Assembly: GCA_003663695.1 (NCBI GenBank)
Contig: QMUB01000082.1
Span: forward strand, 1 to 6,271
Source: Thermococci archaeon
GTDB taxonomy: Archaea; Methanobacteriota_B; Thermococci; Thermococcales; Thermococcaceae
DNA length: 6,271 bases
Direction: 5' to 3'
Shown here in pieces: positions 4,789 through 6,271 of the stretch; the stretch's first letter is position 1, and every line of letters begins with the position of its first letter. The translations under genes were made by a program, and so were the position numbers. Under the pieces are notes generated by a model. That model searched no databases, was not told the DNA's origin, and saw only the letters and a program-made list of their open reading frames with translations.

Positions 4789-5358
4789 TTAAGTTTTTTC
4801 CTTTTGAATCTTGACATAAAGCATGTAGTGCCACCCTACTATTATGAAGATGCCTATAAATTCGGGGATTGCCACACCTCTAAATCTTCTCATTGCCAAG
4901 AACGCAAGGAGCCATCCTATAATGAAGAGCAAAGTCGTGAAGGATCCGAAGGGCTTGTCTCCCTCTATGTAGAATCCAATTCCTGCTATTAGCATCCCAA
5001 CGCTGCAGCTTACAAAGAATCCCACACTAACGTGATAATGAGGGCCCGTCCCCTCGGGAAAAATTCCTATGAGCCCCAGAAAGGCTAGTCCCATGATGAA
5101 AATTCCTATACCGAGCTTTCCGATGTTATTCATCCCTTCAAATAGGGCTGTTGCATAGTAAATCCCCAGAAGTGCCGCTATAATCAGAGATATGTTCATA
5201 ATCCAGTTATAAGGCAAACTGACCCTTCCAAGATCGCTTATGGCATTATCGGTTATGCTCCACCAGGAGCGGTTTATGATGATTGCAACGAAAACTCCCC
5301 CTAACCCAATAAGGGGTGTACAAATACCAGCCAATCGCTGGCTTCTTCTCAATAGCAT
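4789..5358 (-). CDS. DUF998 family membrane protein
   Basis: Integral membrane protein of 189 residues with six predicted transmembrane segments (about 9-29, 53-74, 81-102, 109-130, 137-156 and 162-183), matching the usual DUF998 size and topology. Family marks: NAISDLG after the first segment and GIFPEGTGPHYH between the third and fourth segments, giving a short polar loop with two histidines. Biochemical function of DUF998 is unknown. I prefer ATG 5358; a GTG overlapping one codon upstream (5361) is possible. The purine-rich GAGGG at 5366-5370 is the only plausible ribosome binding site. No TATA box is evident within the 39 bases back to the frameshifted monooxygenase-like gene on the same strand, so the two are probably co-transcribed. 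Confidence 0.85.
   Translation of the reverse strand: MLLRRSQRLAGICTPLIGLGGVFVAIIINRSWWSITDNAISDLGRVSLPYNWIMNISLIIAALLGIYYATALFEGMNNIGKLGIGIFIMGLAFLGLIGIFPEGTGPHYHVSVGFFVSCSVGMLIAGIGFYIEGDKPFGSFTTLLFIIGWLLAFLAMRRFRGVAIPEFIGIFIIVGWHYMLYVKIQKEKT
4794..4805 (+). terminator. T-tract terminator after the PPC/DUF296 gene
   Basis: TTTTTTCCTTTT begins 16 bases after the TAA stop, preceded by repeated TTTAAG units and without a hairpin, as expected for archaeal termination. It lies inside the 3' end of the convergent DUF998 gene. Confidence 0.5.
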
Positions 5359-5397
5359 CACCCTTCCCTCATTATCTAACCTTAACGCATTGGGTGC

Positions 5398-5699
5398 TCA
5401 CTTCTCATAAAATATCCGGTACATGGAGACATATTTCTCCTTTTCCAGCAGAAATTCATCGTCTTCTGGATAATACTTTGCGAGTTCGGGCATGCAAACT
5501 TTTTAATTGATTCCATTGAGTCCCAGATGGTTATGAGAAGGAAGTGGGCCACTTTGTTCTCATCTTTTCGCGTGAAATATAGTTTTAGCAAACCATCAAC
5601 GGAGCTATAATCCGGAACTGCCCTTTCAATCAGGAACCTCTCATACTCATCTGCTTTCTCGATAGGAACTCTCCCGTGCCACAACCTCATAATTGCCAA
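5398..5699 (-). pseudogene. Antibiotic-biosynthesis-monooxygenase (ABM)-like gene with a one-base frameshift
   Basis: A small dimeric alpha/beta-barrel (ABM/YgiN-type) protein of about 100 residues is encoded here, but in two frames. From the start the first frame gives IMRLWHGRVPIEKADEYERF, AVPDYSSVDGLLKLYF, HFLLITIWDSMESIKKFA (to residue 69), all typical of the family. Then it drifts into an atypical Cys/Asn/Met-rich tail that ends at 5382. The -1 frame from about 5492 supplies the expected C-terminus: PELAKYYPEDDEFLLEKEK, then YVSMYRIFYEK and a TGA at 5398-5400. Adding one base near 5488-5496 (for example a fourth C in the CCC) joins them into a clean protein of 100 residues. The TTG at 5699 is the likely start because GGAGGTGG lies four bases upstream; ATG 5690 is 13 bases away. 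It is either a recent inactivation, a sequencing error or recoding. It is followed by the DUF998 gene on the same strand. Confidence 0.8.
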
Positions 5700-5703
5700 A
5701 ATG

Positions 5704-5713
5704 CCACCTCCTC
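5704..5713 (-). promoter_or_regulatory. Strong ribosome binding site that selects the TTG start of the ABM-like gene
   Basis: GAGGAGGTGG on the minus strand is the strongest Shine-Dalgarno match in the window. Four bases separate it from TTG 5699, against 13 from ATG 5690, so the rarer TTG start is favoured. Confidence 0.6.
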
Positions 5714-5727
5714 TTTTAGTTTAAACA

Positions 5728-5742
5728 TTCATAATATATGAA
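5728..5742 (-). promoter_or_regulatory. Inverted repeat overlapping the TATA region of the ABM-like gene
   Basis: Perfect 6-bp arms, TTCATA and TATGAA, around ATA. The minus-strand sequence CATATATT within it lies about 26 bp upstream of a start just before the strong ribosome binding site, so it can be the TATA box. The symmetry suggests it may also bind a dimeric regulator. Part of this could be chance in AT-rich DNA. Confidence 0.45.
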
Positions 5743-5783
5743 CATTGTGCATTCAAATAATGGGATTGATAAATTGGGGTTCT

Positions 5784-5798
5784 GATGATTTTATCATC
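5784..5798 (-). repeat. Short inverted repeat just after the membrane protein stop codon
   Basis: GATGAT and ATCATC arms around TTT (plus strand) form a 6-bp hairpin three bases beyond the TGA of the minus-strand membrane protein gene. No T-run follows, so it is a weak terminator or mRNA 3'-end candidate. The rest of the 102-bp gap (5700-5801) holds only the promoter elements of the ABM-like gene. Confidence 0.3.
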
Positions 5799-5801
5799 CA
5801 A

Positions 5802-6271
5802 TCATGCTTTCAATGCCCATTTAGCACTTTTCCAAAAGCTGATTATCCCTATACCGCTTCCCACAAGCCAAAGAACGGCGAGTATTATGAGCTTAAGCTC
5901 ATGAAATTGCACTTTAAGGATTGAGAACAGCACTGCTGAGATCGTGAAAATGAGAGAGAAGATAAACAGTCGATAAAAATCAAGCTCATACTCAACTCTT
6001 TCTATATCCTCTCTCTTTGACCTCTTCAGTGCTCTGCAGATTAAATAGAATGTCAAAGCATAGAGTAACCAGATAACAGCCTGAGGCCCTATTCCCGGTA
6101 TCGTCGCTCGATTTGTCCCAAAGCCCAGAACCACGTAGTATAACAACAACATGGGAATTAAAAACCTAAGCTCCCTCTTTGTAGGGAGGAGTCCTTCCAT
6201 ATCATCGTCTCTATCGAATTTTTGCCCCCAAATGCAGATTAAAAGGAGAATAACTCCAAGCGTACTCACTG
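5802..6271 (-). CDS. Multi-pass membrane protein of unknown function, partial at the window edge
   Basis: The frame is open to the right edge, so the true start may lie outside; the first in-window candidate is a GTG at 6269, with no upstream sequence to judge it. The visible 155 residues contain about five hydrophobic segments: 4-14 (cut by the edge or starting there), 35-51, 62-78, 98-118 and 127-147. Between the first two is an acidic loop KFDRDDDMEG and between the third and fourth a strongly charged loop (RALKRSKREDIERVEYELD), likely cytoplasmic by the positive-inside rule. It ends in KSAKWALKA before TGA at 5802-5804. I do not recognise the family. It is on the same strand as the ABM-like and DUF998 genes but separated by a 102-bp gap with its own promoter, so probably not in their transcript. 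Confidence 0.75.
   Translation of the reverse strand, partial: VSTLGVILLLICIWGQKFDRDDDMEGLLPTKRELRFLIPMLLLYYVVLGFGTNRATIPGIGPQAVIWLLYALTFYLICRALKRSKREDIERVEYELDFYRLFIFSLIFTISAVLFSILKVQFHELKLIILAVLWLVGSGIGIISFWKSAKWALKA

Noticed and set aside
5382..5397. Frame-0 tail of the ABM-like gene as its natural C-terminus
   Set aside because: The tail is unlike the family, while the -1 frame contains an excellent match to the expected C-terminal segment and its own stop.
5781..5798. Possible C/D-box guide RNA (TGATGA near 5783)
   Set aside because: No convincing C box (RTGATGA) with paired D, C' and D' boxes at suitable spacing on either strand; the motif is explained by the short inverted repeat.
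1..6271. tRNA, rRNA, CRISPR, insertion sequence or integration site
   Set aside because: Gaps between genes are about 100 bases or less and contain no cloverleaf, spaced repeats, terminal inverted repeats or transposase fragments visible by reading.

Overview
The window looks like a chromosomal segment of a hyperthermophilic archaeon of the order Thermococcales (Thermococcus, Pyrococcus or Palaeococcus). This rests on protein families I recognise (ferredoxin-containing MinD-type ATPase, DUF134 regulator, archaeal QueD-like enzyme, PPC/DUF296 protein, DUF998 membrane protein), on AT-rich TATA boxes about 26 bp upstream of predicted transcription starts, on GGTGA-type ribosome binding sites, on leaderless genes, and on charged, Lys/Glu-rich proteins. 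The genus is inferred; no rRNA or other marker is present.

Layout. 1-681 (+): 3' part of a MinD/Mrp-type P-loop ATPase with two 4Fe-4S motifs. 739-1527 (+): a multi-pass membrane protein that looks like a CPBP-family homologue lacking the catalytic residues. 1552-2652 (+): a cysteine-rich radical SAM protein related to AmmeMemoRadiSam/PflA enzymes. It converges, with a 12-bp overlap, on a DUF134 DNA-binding protein (2641-2988, -). A near-symmetric promoter at 3012-3035 appears to drive DUF134 leftward and a 46-residue C2H2 zinc-finger protein (3057-3197, +) rightward. Next is a QueD-like 6-pyruvoyl-tetrahydropterin synthase family enzyme (3248-3706, +). It is followed by a second divergent pair: an unrecognised all-helical protein (3755-4300, -) and a PPC/DUF296 protein (4356-4778, +). 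The right end is all on the minus strand: a partial membrane protein (5802-6271), an antibiotic-biosynthesis-monooxygenase-like gene broken by a one-base frameshift (5398-5699), and a DUF998 membrane protein (4789-5358), the last two probably co-transcribed.

How the genes relate. No single pathway covers the window. The left half (4Fe-4S ATPase, cysteine-rich radical SAM protein, DUF134) has the flavour of iron-sulfur or metallocofactor chemistry, and DUF134 genes often sit near such ATPases in other genomes; here this is inference. QueD points to preQ0/archaeosine or pterin synthesis. No tRNA, rRNA, CRISPR array, insertion sequence or transposase gene was seen. All intergenic gaps are about 100 bases or less, so no long unexplained stretch exists. 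I did not find a clearly new multi-gene system. The best leads are the frameshifted ABM gene, the variant radical SAM protein, the catalytically degenerate CPBP homologue and the two tightly packed divergent promoters.
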